In this document: piece by piece, positions 22,701-33,940 of the stretch
How the letters are laid out: every line of letters begins with the position of its first letter
Numbering within the stretch: the stretch's first letter is position 1
Source: Liolophura sinensis
Taxonomy: Eukaryota; Mollusca; Polyplacophora; Chitonida; Chitonidae
Direction: 5' to 3'
DNA length: 64,000 nucleotides
Assembly: GCF_032854445.1 (NCBI RefSeq)
Contig: NC_088295.1
Coordinates: forward strand, 62,911,249 to 62,975,248
Position numbers and translations under genes: made by a program
Notes under the pieces: model-generated
Seen by the model: the letters and a program-made list of their open reading frames with translations, nothing else
Told to the model about the DNA's origin: nothing
Database searches by the model: none

Positions 22701-24249
22701 AACATTTATTTCTCAACCATGTAAAATATCAACTATTTAGGATTTATTTTCATTTTATTGAGATGTAAAACCTCCAAGCATACATACATACGTTTTAATT
22801 ATGGTATCCTGTTCAAAAGGTATTTAAGTCAAGTTTATGAATAAGACAATAACATTTGCTGTAGTTAGACTTCGACAAAATAATAAAATAACACGTGCTC
22901 AACAACAGTATAATATAACCGAGGCTAAAAGAAACCTTTGGACAGTATGTTTGCTGTATGGCAGAATTACCAACACAGAGGTCACTATCCATAGCGGACA
23001 AAATCTTGAGGACAATGACCTGTCCTGACCAGTTCGTTTTTCTACAGCTTTACATTTCAAATTCACGAAATTTACTAGGTATATAATATCCAGCTCACGT
23101 GTTCTGTCAAGTACGAGCACATTTTTGACCCACATTTTTCTGCATGTTTAAACACAGCACAATTTAAACCTTAACACAGAATTACGCTGCGAACTGTATG
23201 TATGCAAAGAACTAAAAGAGGACATAAACATCGTTTTAAGCTATTTTAACAGTAACTATTCTTTGCATTGTATACTATAGCAGTCAAGCTATAACAGCTC
23301 ATTTAATATTTCACAAAAGAGTAGATTTGTCGGCAATTTTTTGTTTTCGCTGTTCTGGTTTAACTCTCTATGCTGTTGTCTTCATATTTTATCATTTCAC
23401 TGTTTTAAAGCCAAACTTTTTCTTTCATATATAATATACCCCATACTTATTGGTGGAAACAATTCCTTGATAAAAACAACTCGTTCGAAATTGCAGTCTG
23501 AATACAAAGATGTAAAAAGTTGAGAAAGGCTCATTTGTTTTCTTTCTCCACATCTAGTTTACTTTTATGCTATACCTACATCTTTACTGTACAGTACAGT
23601 ACAGTACAGTACAACACAGTACAGTACAGTGCAGTGCTGTGCAGTGATGTGCTGTGCTGCGCTGTGGTGTATATACTATACTATACTGTACTGTACTGTA
23701 TTGTACTGTACTGTACTGTACTGTACTGAAATGTACTGTACTGTACTGTACCATACGGTACCGTACGGTAATGTACTATACCATAATATACTATACTATA
23801 CTATACTATACTATATTATACTTTATAGTTATTTAGTAGAGTCTAGTAAATTCGTCGTCAACAAAATATATGTTTTTCGAGCCTCTGCTAAATACCTGAA
23901 ACCTGTTAACCTGAGAGGCCGAGGCTTGGAGTTTAACTTACGGGTTATACAACTCTAAACGTTCAACTCTACCTTTGACATTATACAGCTGAATAACATG
24001 AACCTCTTCCCCATCCCCGTTTATTGTCATTTGCTTTGTATATGGTGTTGTCTCAAGTGCTAACAATGACTTATGTTAACGGAATCTACGTGAAATATAC
24101 ATCTAAAATTCCTAAAGAAAGCAGACTCTTACCTGACTGGCATCAAAATTAGGCATTGTTGGTACATCGCGGCATGGGCCAGGGAAAACAACTTGTGCCT
24201 CCCCTATTTGGAAAGCGATCAGGGCAATAAAGGATAAAACAAACTTCAT
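19748..24249 (-). CDS. apolipoprotein-D-like lipocalin A, five exons
   Basis: This is a secreted carrier of small hydrophobic ligands of the lipocalin/ApoD family. Exons (minus strand, GT-AG): 24249-24133, 22366-22236, 21687-21605, 21098-21003, 19884-19748 (TGA), giving 187 residues. The start MKFVLSFIALIAFQIGEA is a signal peptide, with mature QVVFPGPC probably beginning at residue 19. The lipocalin signature GKWYE is at 42-46. LDTDYKTYTVVWSC (119-132) is the TDY motif, and WILSRD (146-151) is the third conserved region with its Arg. Cysteines at 26, 60, 132 and 185 could make the two ApoD-type disulfides. A minus-strand AATAAA lies at 19627-19622. Intron 1 carries an inverted pentanucleotide array. 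The gene is the downstream copy of a tandem pair with identical intron phases (0,2,1,1). No ligand can be named. Confidence 0.92.
20043..20265 (+). mobile_element. SINE-A copy, head truncated, in lipocalin A intron 4
   Basis: It contains CAATGCGGTCGCTGTGAGTT, GCGGATGGTCGTGGGTTTTC, CATAATGCTGGCCGCGGTCG and AAATATTCTTGAGTATGGCG. It ends in an AAAT-type tail. Confidence 0.75.
20520..20650 (-). mobile_element. SINE-B fragment in lipocalin A intron 4
   Basis: GAGTGCCCGGTGAAAACCAC followed by CGACCTTTGGTTGGTTGCTG is the SINE-B core. The ends are lost. Confidence 0.5.
23581..23825. repeat. inverted pentanucleotide microsatellite
   Basis: An (ACAGT)n arm at about 23588-23640 is followed by a degenerate CTGTG-rich centre. 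Then comes a (CTGTA)n arm at about 23685-23755, which is the reverse complement of the first, and then (CTATA)n to 23825. It lies in lipocalin A intron 1. The open frames across it, made almost only of Y, C, T, L and V residues, are artefacts. Confidence 0.9.
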
Positions 24250-24912
24250 GATTTCAATAAGGCTACCCCTATCTACATCAGGCTACCTATAAAGTAAAAA
24301 CCATTTTAACAAGGTAAAAAGTAAGTCTTATAAATATATATATATATAGTCGATATGCAAGGTGTGATCAGAAGAAACACCAGCGATAACCAATTGTTGA
24401 TTTTAAGCCGATCTCGTGACTTCTATCGTGCCACCCACACGTGTCGAATATGCTGTCCGAGTACACCACTGATAAGCTGATCTAAACTTATTCTTGAAGT
24501 CTAAAGGGCGCGTTCTAGGTCAACAGAACTGGTCTCATACACAAGGTGGACATGATTAAAGGTCACCGATATACACAATTCGTCATAAAAATCAGATCGT
24601 TTTAACGTAAAGTCAATGAGTATACATATATATATCCAAAAACCTTGAGTTGTTATGATGACTTATAGGCATGAACTATAAATGCGAAGAAAATATAAGA
24701 ATGATTATGAACGAAATTTATATAAAAAACTTTAAACACTTGTTTGCGGTCGCTGTGAGTTCAAGTCCAGCTCATGCTGGCTTCCTTCCTGCCCGCACGT
24801 GGGAAGGTCCGTCAGTAAACTGCGGATAGTCGTGGGTTTCCTCCCATCATAATGCTTGCCGCCGTCGTATAAGTGAAATATTCTTGAATACGGCGTAAAA
24901 CACCAAATCAAA

Positions 24913-24943
<31 letters not shown>

Positions 24944-25741
24944 ATAGTTGTTTGTAAACATGCTGTTTAAAAGTTGTTTCTATTTTCTTTAAGGAGACAA
25001 GGTAACTAGAAAAAAAATGTTTTTGTATGGTGCGCATTTTAGCCCACCTCTTTGCATAATGGTAGTCCAACACATATATATTTATATGTATAACATAAAT
25101 ATGTTTATTTATATAATAACATAAATATGCTCTACATGAGGAATGTGGCGTTAACCTAAAATCATTCCTTTATTCTAAATGAGGATGTGGTGCATGTTTA
25201 ATTATTAAACGTTTTAATTATCAAAAAAAAGTTTTAATCATATTCATATTTTTAATGTATTCATTTCCCATTGTATGTGGATACAAACGTCAAAACTAAA
25301 TTCAGATATATTTATTAGACATTTTTTTTAAGTTTTCTTATTTTTTAGTGTCATATATTTGCATGCTTTGAATCTACTTATGTCCAAAACAAAAATAATA
25401 CGTGACAATGATCATGTAAGACTTAATTGTACCATGCACTACTCACCACATTCAGTCTATAAGGAATGGTTTAGTATCAATGAAATAACTGATCATTTCA
25501 ATTGGAAAGAAAATTTCACAAAATATTAATTAAGTCAGACAAACAGTAACTGTGTCAATCACGAAATCAGTCCATCACATGATATGCGTCGTCCATAGCC
25601 TATATAAGTGTCTCAATCCTCCAACAGTAATCTCAATCTGAAGTGTTAAGAAAATAATTTGCTGAAGTCTAATTGTATTTTAGAGGACAATTTATTCACA
25701 CTGAGTTCATATGATGAAATATAACATTGCGCAATGATATT
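24250..25741. other. spacer between the two lipocalin genes
   Basis: It holds the lipocalin A upstream region, with a TATATA-rich stretch at 24330-24347 that may be promoter or simple repeat. It also holds a SINE-A copy and the lipocalin B 3' flank. A minus-strand AATAAA at 25696-25691 lies 46 bases past the lipocalin B stop. Confidence 0.5.
24745..24946 (+). mobile_element. SINE-A copy with long AAAT tail
   Basis: It begins at TGCGGTCGCTGTGAGTTCAA (5' truncated). It continues through CGTATAAGTGAAATATTCTT and ends in about ten AAAT units at 24909-24946. Confidence 0.82.
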
Positions 25742-28700
25742 TTATACTGGACAGTTTGTCTGGTCAATCCTACTGAATTTACTGGGATCTATGTTGAACT
25801 TCTTCAAAAGGGCATAGATCTTGTTTCGTCTGTCGTCGGAGATACCCGATCGATTCCGAGACAAAATCCAAGTGATTTCTGTAATTAGAGAAAGACAAAT
25901 AAACAGATGCTAAAATACTCCAGATGTATCTCACATTGATTTTCTTTATTACTGCACACTTTACCTTAACGTTAATTATGTATGTATGTATGCTTGGGGT
26001 TTAACGTTGTACTTTGCAATTTTTCACTCACATCCCGGGGTCTCCCGACTTCTCGAGGATTTTTCACTTAAATACAACGGCCTCAAGTTACATGGGTGCA
26101 GGAAACGGGAGTGCCATGGTCTGCGGCAGACGGGAGTACCCTCAGTAAACCACCGACCATGGTCTGCGGCGCATGGGAGTGCCCTCAGTAAACCATCGAA
26201 AATGGTCTGCGGCACACGGAAGTGTCCTCAGTAAACCACCAACCATGGTCTGCGGAAGACGGGATTGCCCTCAGTAAACCACCGACCATGGTTTGCGGCA
26301 CACGGGAGCACCCTCAGTAAACCACCGACCATAGTCTGCGGCAAACTCCATGTAAGGCCACACGGGAGAGTGTCATCAACCAATTATTGCTACGCTGATC
26401 TCCAAAACACGAGGAGCAGAGGAATCTAGAAAGTTCCTTGTCCGAGAATGGGATTGGACTTAGCAATTGAAAGGCACAGCTCCACGCTGAAGAATGAAAG
26501 TAGGCCAAATCGTTGAAATTTAAGGCTATAACAAGGAAACAGAAGGCGCCGGTACACATTGTTTCCCTTTACCTTTCCATGATCAATACTATATTCATGC
26601 TGGTTTCCTCTCCGACCGTAGGTGAGAAGGTCTCTCAGCAACCTGCTGATGGTTGTGGGCTTCCACAGGGCTTTGCCCGGTTTCCTCCCGCCATAATGCT
26701 GGCCGCTGTCGTATAAGTGAAATATTCTTGAGTACGGCGTAAAACGCCAATCAAATAAATAAATAAATCAATACTGTATTAAAATGTTAAAGCATATCAC
26801 AAAAATGGGATATAAATCGCGTTGACAAGATAAAGATGGCGTCTCACCAGCATGAGCCAGGTGGATTGGTGGCTCCACACAGCTCCACACCACCGTATAG
26901 GTCTTATAATCCGTATCCAAAACCCAGTAGTTACCTAGGGGACCACCTACAAAAACAAAATAAGAAAGCGCATATCAGAATTATCCCTATTTGGGCTATA
27001 ACATCGTAGCTTTGATTTTGTGAAGTATACTTTTGACCAGTTTAAGAGCTTAATCATTTGTACATACTGTATTGTCATGCTATATTTTTTATGAAAACTT
27101 TCGAAACTGGGATTTACCTGCAAATTGAACTTTCAGTTTGGCTGCCTCGCTGGCGTTTGGAGCGAAAGCATCACCAATGGAGGTAGAAATGGCCCCTGTA
27201 CTACAACAACGACAAAAACGGACAATGATTGTAAGTGTGTACTGTTGATCAAGGTATGATATGGCATTGATCTCCCAGCTTATTTAGTTAGTTATTAGAT
27301 TAGTAATTCTCCAGGTGTGGCGTTAGACTGCAATCAAATAAATAAATAAATAAATAAATACTAGAAAATACACAAATTAATTCATTTTGGGTGCTTAATA
27401 CCCGTTTTCAGTAACTATTCACTTTATATAAAATTATATACATGTAAAGAGTTTGACATAAATCACTAATGTCTCAATTTCCAGGACGTATGATAGGATT
27501 TGCTCATTTATTGAAATGCTATGAAAACTAAATATGAACATTGGCAAAATTATTCGTGATTGATCGTAAACTTGAACTGATGATATTTCATGGTATTTGT
27601 ACCCGCTGGACTCTATGATCACATAGAAACAATGACGAATGACCGGGTATAACGGATCATCAAAGCCAAATACTTGAAATTTTCCATGTCGCTAATCTGA
27701 ACACAATATTCAAATGGCAAAACTTACACTTAAACAATATTCTAACATGCAGAAGAACTCCATAAAATAACGTTTGAAGAGTAGCAGTGTCAATACTTAC
27801 TCTTTATTGACACCCTGGTTAAAGACCTTGACATGGCCGTTGTCTTTCAGGGTATAGTTAGCGGAAACACATCTGTCGTTATACTCCGTGACGAAGAAAA
27901 ATCGTTCGTACTCGTACCACTTGCCGATATACTGTAAAGGATTGCACTGATACATTATATTACCTACAATTTGTCTTCATTGGTTCTGTATTAATTAAAG
28001 CCTTTACAGGCCTGTTCGGTATCTGGGGCCGATTCCACAGTACCATTTCTGACTTAAGCCAAAATTTAAAACTTCTTCACAAAGCTTACTTTTTACTACA
28101 GGAAGTTGAAATTTGAACACATTTGTCCTAAGATAACATAAGTGAGGTGGATAAAATTTTGCTTTCTAAAGCCGAAAAATAAGCTTTAAGATCCCTTTTC
28201 AAATTTTGACCTAAGTCAGAAATGGCTTTGTGGAATAGGGCCTTAATGATTGCTTCCGGCGTAACAGAATATCTGATTTGGGTTATACGTCGTCTGTCTC
28301 CTTATGGGAGAAATGCCCATTGCCGACTTATGTATAGTGCAGCCTACATGCAACTGGAACGCCATGCCGAGGGCATCCGACACAACGCCCCGTTCAGTTA
28401 CATTACACTCACAATTGGTCCACCTGTATACCATACTTGGCCTATATAATTGTGCTAAGTGCTGAGCGCTAAGAGACGTAGGGCCAAGATTATCGATGTT
28501 AGAATGTTTGATATGACTCGAATCGGGATTGAACTGTGTATCCGCTGTTTGTGAGGCAGACGTTCCTTCCACTACCCCCACCGCATTTGATCTGCACAAA
28601 ACTGCGCCTCAAGGGCCGAAGGGGTTAGCACACCAGCACGGTGAATTGACCCAGGAGCCTCCCACCCATGCAGTCGCTGTGAGTTTAAGTCCAGCTCATA

Positions 28701-29101
28701 CTTGCTTCCTCTTCGACCGTACGAGGGAAGGTCTTCCGACAACCTGCAAATGTTCATGGGTTTTCCCTGGGCTCTGCCCGGTTTCCTCTCACCATGATGT
28801 TGGCCGCCGTCGTGCAAGTGAAATATTCTTGAGTACGGTGTAAAACATCAATGAAATAAAAAAATAAACCAAAACTGCGTCCCCTTTCAAACTACACCCT
28901 CACATTTTTAACCTGTTTCAGGAAAATACTTGGGACTTGTAACAGTTGTTGTGACAGCTTTGTAAAACATTTTCTACCTACCTGAGTTGCGTCGAAATTC
29001 TGAAACACGTCCACTTTTGGACAGCCGCCACCAAAAATAACCTGTGCTGAAGTTAGGTAAATCTCAACGAGAAGAATACAGCACAGAGTTAATGTGAACA
29101 T
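25742..29101 (-). CDS. apolipoprotein-D-like lipocalin B, five exons
   Basis: This is a second secreted lipocalin, paralogous to lipocalin A. Exons (minus strand, GT-AG): 29101-28982, 27931-27801, 27200-27118, 26946-26848, 25878-25742 (TAA), giving 189 residues. The signal peptide MFTLTLCCILLVEIYLTSA probably cleaves before QVIFGGGC. GKWYE is at 43-47. GNYWVLDTDYKTYTVVWSC spans residues 116-134, and WILSRNRSGIS lies near the C-terminus. Exon phases equal those of lipocalin A, and exon lengths are equal or differ by one codon, so the pair arose by tandem duplication. A minus-strand TATAAA at 29154-29149 lies about 50 bases above the ATG. AATAAA lies at 25696-25691. A 43-bp minisatellite and SINE-A copies sit in the introns. 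Confidence 0.92.
25975..26100 (+). mobile_element. SINE-like tail segment leading into the 43-bp array
   Basis: GCTTGGGGTTTAACGTTGTA and GGATTTTTCACTTAAATACA are shared with SINE-B/C ends. The sequence passes into GGAAACGGGAGTGCC, the SINE-B core, where the tandem array starts. Confidence 0.45.
26100..26346. repeat. 43-bp minisatellite, about 5.5 copies
   Basis: The unit contains CCCTCAGTAAACCACCGACC, then ATGGTCTGCGGCA, then CACGGGAGT. TGGTCTGCGG or a one-base variant recurs at about 26117, 26160, 26203, 26246, 26289 and 26332. It lies in lipocalin B intron 4. Confidence 0.92.
26590..26770 (+). mobile_element. SINE-A, 5'-truncated, in lipocalin B intron 4
   Basis: It starts at TCATGCTGGTTTCCTCTCCG. 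It continues through CCGCCATAATGCTGGCCGCT and AAATATTCTTGAGTACGGCG. It ends in AAATAAATAAATCA, about 80 bases before exon 4. Confidence 0.82.
28610..28870 (+). mobile_element. SINE-A, near full length, in lipocalin B intron 1
   Basis: A diverged tRNA-like head starts near 28620. It is followed by CAGTCGCTGTGAGTTTAAGT, GTTTTCCCTGGGCTCTGCCC and AAATATTCTTGAGTACGGTG, and an A-rich tail at 28855-28868. Confidence 0.8.
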
Positions 29102-29148
29102 CTCGAGAATCGTGCAGAGTTTTGCAGTGTGTCCTCGGCTCTTATGGA

Positions 29149-29154
29149 TTTATA
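29149..29154 (-). promoter_or_regulatory. possible TATA box of lipocalin B
   Basis: Minus-strand TATAAA, in the context CCTATAAATCC, lies 48 bases upstream of the ATG. This is plausible for a short 5' UTR. Position is the only evidence. Confidence 0.35.
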
Positions 29155-29784
29155 GGTTAGCAGTGTGTCTTGGACACGTGTCACAGATAAGATACCTGTA
29201 TACACATTTATGGGTTCGGTTTCTTGAATTTTATAACGAGCTAAAAATGGCTATGTAGAATATATAATAAAGACTCAGAGCATAGAGAATAAAACAAGAG
29301 CTGCGACGAGTGTGATATTTGGCAGCCTATGGTCACACCTAGCCGGTGAAATACAGCCTCTTCTCGTTAGAGTTACTTTAGTTAGAGTTATATTCTAATC
29401 TCATGTAAATTATCTAATAGTAGCAGATTACACGCCTCCTAGCACCATGGCTTAAGCAGGCAGTAATGTTGACTGCAGATTATCAGACGTTATTGATCTA
29501 GAATTACTCAAAATAGAAGTATATATGTAGTGCCAACTGACTATTAAATATAAGGTAATGACATTACTAACCGACCTAACTGTATCGCTAAGCATGAAAA
29601 TAAATAATAATATTAAATAAAACCAATGAATCAATCAAATCAACTGCCAAGGACGATTTGTATGAATGTCAGCAGGTATGAACTACGATGGATGCCATAA
29701 CTGAATGTTTTTTCATGTGTTAGTGGTCTTGATGACTCAGTTATCTAGGCCCTGCATATTCGGCTGTGGATTCGTCTTCAGCAG

Positions 29785-29898
29785 GTTTGTCACGATTTGT
29801 GGTTTCCACGGAGCTCTGCCCTGTTTACTCCACGCATAAATCTGACCGTGTAAGTGAACTGTGTCTTGGCACGATGTAAAACCTCAATCAAATAAACT
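29785..29898 (+). mobile_element. SINE-A fragment, old
   Basis: GATTTGTGGTTTCCACGGAG, GCTCTGCCCTGTTTACTCCA and the tail AAAACCTCAATCAAATAAA follow SINE-A order. Divergence is high. Confidence 0.6.
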
Positions 29899-31535
29899 AG
29901 AACTGCATGCAGTTATACGGCTTCCAAGCGGTCTGTACACACAGCTTTTAGTGTCAACTTTTTAAAACGTTCCACTTTTTCCACCACAGACCGTTCAAAT
30001 CTATTAGTTCTATGATCTTCTGAAAAAAAACCCTAGGTTTTTTAATACGAGCGAAAAAATAGACGTAATCTATATTAGGCAATAAAACTCTCCGAACGAG
30101 AGAACTGCATGTACCTTGTGGAAACCACATCTCGCATATTCCACAAAAACAAAACTATTTCAGCAATACCCGGCATCATGATTTCCTACAAATAAACCAT
30201 AGTGTCCATACTTAAATCAGAAATGAATTTGAAACGAATGGTAAGGAGTAGACTGGATTTGATACCCCAGCCTGGTAGTCTGGTGCCTAATACTTTCGTG
30301 GTTATTGAAGAAAAAAAGAGAAGAAAGATTGGCAGAAATCAACTGGATTTGAACCGGTGACTGCAAGGGGCAATGTTCATTGGGGCTATGGTGAAAGACA
30401 GTGAAAGGAAGAAAAAAACCTTGCTCCCAAATAGCAGTGCTGGGCCACATGTATACATATCTCATACTTTTGACGGTTTTTTGGTCATAACCTGAAAACT
30501 ATACCAAGTACAAAAATAATTCTTACAGATTTGTAATTTGGCCGTCAAACAGTATTAGACAGAGTGTTTATTTACTCATTTAAGCAATTTTTAGACTTGA
30601 CCTACTTTTAAGCTAATTTCATTGTTCAGTTACAGCACAACTTTCACACCAAAGAAAAAGATTTTGTACAATATAGGTACGGCGATTCACGTTAAACTTG
30701 AAAGTGAAATTTCATCCAAAGATCATCAGCCGATTTACGGAAAAAGATGGTTTAAGCTTATCAATAAAATTCAAAATGGCTGCTAAATCACGTAATTGGC
30801 CAAACAGCAGAAAACGTCAAAAAGGCCTTCATATGTTGGCTATTAAAAATGCCTAGTTTGTTTCTTCTACGTTTACCGGTTTTGGAGATATGGCAATTTT
30901 ACGAGCTGACCATGAATAAAAACAAGTTTTTAGACGCATTTTATTTCAGTCGTAGCTCCACGGTCCTTCAGTCGAAAATGAAGATCTGTACTTGATCTAT
31001 CTACTGACCAATTTTCAGCTTCATAGCTATTACGGTGTCCGGTCAAGTGACATTTGAAAAATGACACTGAAATGAGCTATAATTGTAAATTTCAATATAA
31101 TTAGCAGACCAAACTACATCTAATTGCTATTTTGTTTTTTCAAAATTCATCCACAGGTCATCATGTGACTAAAATAACCAATAGCGAGCTTCCACATTTC
31201 TCGACCAATTTTCACAAAATTTTCAATCCTGATACCTCTAGTGGTTTAATACATGCCTATCAATTTTCAATGCAATCGGATCAGCGGTTCTGGAAAACAA
31301 GTTTTTTTTTACATTTCCATACTGTTCCAATATGGCCGAAAAGTGGGTCACAGGTGGGTAAAGTTTTACACTCCAGCAGGTAGCCCAAGCGATTTGGTAA
31401 TGAACATGTGTAGAAAGTTAACAACTTCTTGCAAAACAAAAAAAAAAAAAAAAAAAAAAGAGCGAAGCTCGGAAGCCTGATAAATGAAAAAAAGAGCAAT
31501 AAGAGACAACGGTTTTATGCGACCCTATTATCCCA

Positions 31536-31780
31536 TGGTTATTTGGATTTATTTGATTTGATTTTATTGATTTTGATTGTTTTATCTCGTACTTAAGAAT
31601 ACATGTATTTCACTTATACATTGGCAGACAGCATTTGTCCGGGAAAACGCAAGACCATTCGCAGGTTAATGGCTGATCTTTCCACGTACGACCGGAGAGG
31701 AAGCCAACAGGAGCTCCTTGGTCATTCTCCTGCGATAACGCATTAACCACTAGGCAATGGAGAGGTCTGGTTATTTGAAT
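31536..31780 (-). mobile_element. SINE-A copy with probable target-site duplication
   Basis: The body is about 31549-31767 on the minus strand. It is flanked by TGGTTATTTGGAT (31536-31548) and TGGTTATTTGAAT (31768-31780), 12 of 13 bases identical. Confidence 0.75.
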
Positions 31781-31917
31781 TGAATGATAAAAGTTGCTGT
31801 GGAGATGTGTTTCCTGGTTATTCATCTGTAACGTGTTCTTATACACGGTAAAGATGACTTTATAACTTTTCACATCTCTCAACCTTTCCAAATGTAAAAA
31901 AATCTGTCAGTACACAA

Positions 31918-32125
31918 TTTATTTATTATTTGGTTGGTGTTTTACAGCCTACTCAAGAATATCTTCTCTTACATTTTCGACAACGGCATTATATACGGTG
32001 GGCGGCATTTCTGAGTCCAGGGGACTTACGACTTCCAGTTGAACTCACGGCGATCGTATTGGTGAGAAGCTCCTGGTCCATTCTACTGCGCAAACACGTT
32101 AACCAGTAGGCCACAGAGGCCCCAT
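31918..32125 (-). mobile_element. SINE-A copy, diverged
   Basis: TTGGTGTTTTACAGCCTACT and TCAAGAATATCTTCTCTTAC are at the tail side. The head (GGGGCCTCTGTGGCCTACTG on the minus strand) is at the right. Confidence 0.7.
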
Positions 32126-32528
32126 CAATACGTTAGTAACACTAAGTGGCGGAGTGAGGTAGAGAGACTAAATTTTCATATTCAGCACAACAACAAAGTG
32201 AACAAACATCTTAAGTCTAGATGGGGGCACTGCTCTAAAGTGTGTTGGATGTAATGTCCAATAGGGCATCAAACATATCCTTGTTGACTGTGTAGACTTT
32301 GTTCATGCCAGACACAGTCAATACAAGATTCTACACAGTCAACACTATATTCGATTTATCTGTCATTAAGTATTTAAAGACCACTGGCCTACTTCATAAA
32401 ATATAGCTCTTTATTAGATATACAGGTAAGTCATATAAACATAACATTTTCTACACATTATAGAAATTTTGTGCTTTTCGAGTTTTAAGTAAGGTTTCCT
32501 TCTTTTTGGCTCGTTTTAAACATGTTCT

Positions 32529-32799
32529 TCTATTTGTTTTTGGGGCCTCCGTGGCTCAGTCAGACCCAGAAGCCTCTCACCAATGCGGTCGCTGTGAGTT
32601 CAAGACCAGCTCATTCTGGCTTCCTCTCCGGCCGTACGTGGGAAGGTCTGTCAGCAACCTGCGGATGGTCGTGGGTTTCCGCCGGGCTCTGCCCGGTTTC
32701 CACCCACCATAATGCTGGCCGCCATCGTATAAGTGAAATATTCTTGAGTACGGCGTAAAACACCAATCAAAAAAAAAAAAAAAAAATCTATTTGTTTTT
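32529..32799 (+). mobile_element. SINE-A, near full length, with target-site duplication
   Basis: The body at 32542-32786 runs from GGGGCCTCCGTGGCTCAGTC to an A run. It is flanked by a perfect TCTATTTGTTTTT at 32529-32541 and 32787-32799. The B-box region reads GTGAGTTCAAGACCAGC. It is one of the best preserved copies here. Confidence 0.9.
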
Positions 32800-33779
32800 C
32801 ATTTTTCGTGTTCTCAGTCAATCGAAAATCATTTACTGTCTCCTGTTTTGAACTTGTTCTCGCCACAACATGGCTGGAAAATTTGCAGTGTGGATTTAAC
32901 CTATAATAATTAATTCATTCTTAAATATAACTATATGAATTTAATATAATTACATACAACATGGCCATATTTTGGTAAATTTCGGTTAAAGGGTACACAA
33001 CTACCATAATCATCAGTTTCTGGCAAAAATTTACCCTGTTTAATGTAGTTCTTTTATAACCCCTGCAGATAGTAGGCTACATAGTGAACCTACCTACAGT
33101 ACTTAGTCACCCCTATGACTTTGGTTCATTCGCACCGATGATTATATAAAATTGTTTTTCATCGTTTTATAAGCACTGGCAAGCGCTTATATAACCAGTA
33201 TGAATGGCGGTCGGTCAGACTACACACCTGTTTCGTCTTACTTCACGATTGGTAAACTACGGGAATCCTGCTCAACTATTCCACATTCGGGTCGCGCGTG
33301 ACGATACTGCTACGGAGATAAACGCTGGTGCGCAAGGTAGCCATTTTATTCAGAATTTTTCAAGGGTATGTTTCGTCGCTTACTCTACTGTAAGAGTTGT
33401 CTGCCTTTATTCACGATGGATTTCATTGATACTGGAGACAATTTTGCTCTTCCAGTGGGCGGTGGAATCTCTCTGTACAGAATGAGCAATCTTAATAACC
33501 CCGGAGTGACCCATATTACTATCATACACACACCAGTGAGTGATAGGCGAGAGAGTATATAATAAGAACTTCCCTTGTCTTCGGCTCGGCCTGCTAATAA
33601 TAACCCTCTGTTATACAGATCAGTGTGAACACTACGCAGCCTGCACACTTTCCCATCTGCGTGGTGAGTCCATGCGTACCACTAAACACCAAGCGCGCTG
33701 TTATCGTTGAAAACTGAAAATCAATGCTTTTAATCAAGACTTTCTACGAATATTGGGAGCAGTTCACGACCTCCCAATC

Positions 33780-33940
33780 GCTTAGTAAGTGGCCAGTAAG
33801 ATCGCGTGTTCGTATCCAGCTCGTGTTGTTCCTCTTGGGACCTAATTAGGTTGTTGGGTGTGTTTTTCTTTAATACATAAAACGTACTGTAGCCGTATAA
33901 GTGAAATAATCTAGAGTGCTGCGTTAAAACACAGTCTAAG
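33780..33940 (+). mobile_element. SINE-A fragment, very diverged
   Basis: GTGTTCGTATCCAGCTCGTG is followed by TAGCCGTATAAGTGAAATAA and a GCGTTAAAACACAGTC end. This matches SINE-A order with large losses. Confidence 0.45.

Noticed and set aside
23520-23958. Overlapping frames rich in Tyr, Cys, Thr, Leu and Val
   Set aside because: They are translations of the pentanucleotide microsatellite.
33204-33485. Plus-strand frame with SRLVNYGNPAQLFHIRVA
   Set aside because: It looks somewhat protein-like and has a possible donor after GCGCAAG, but no partner exon, start context or firm family match was found.
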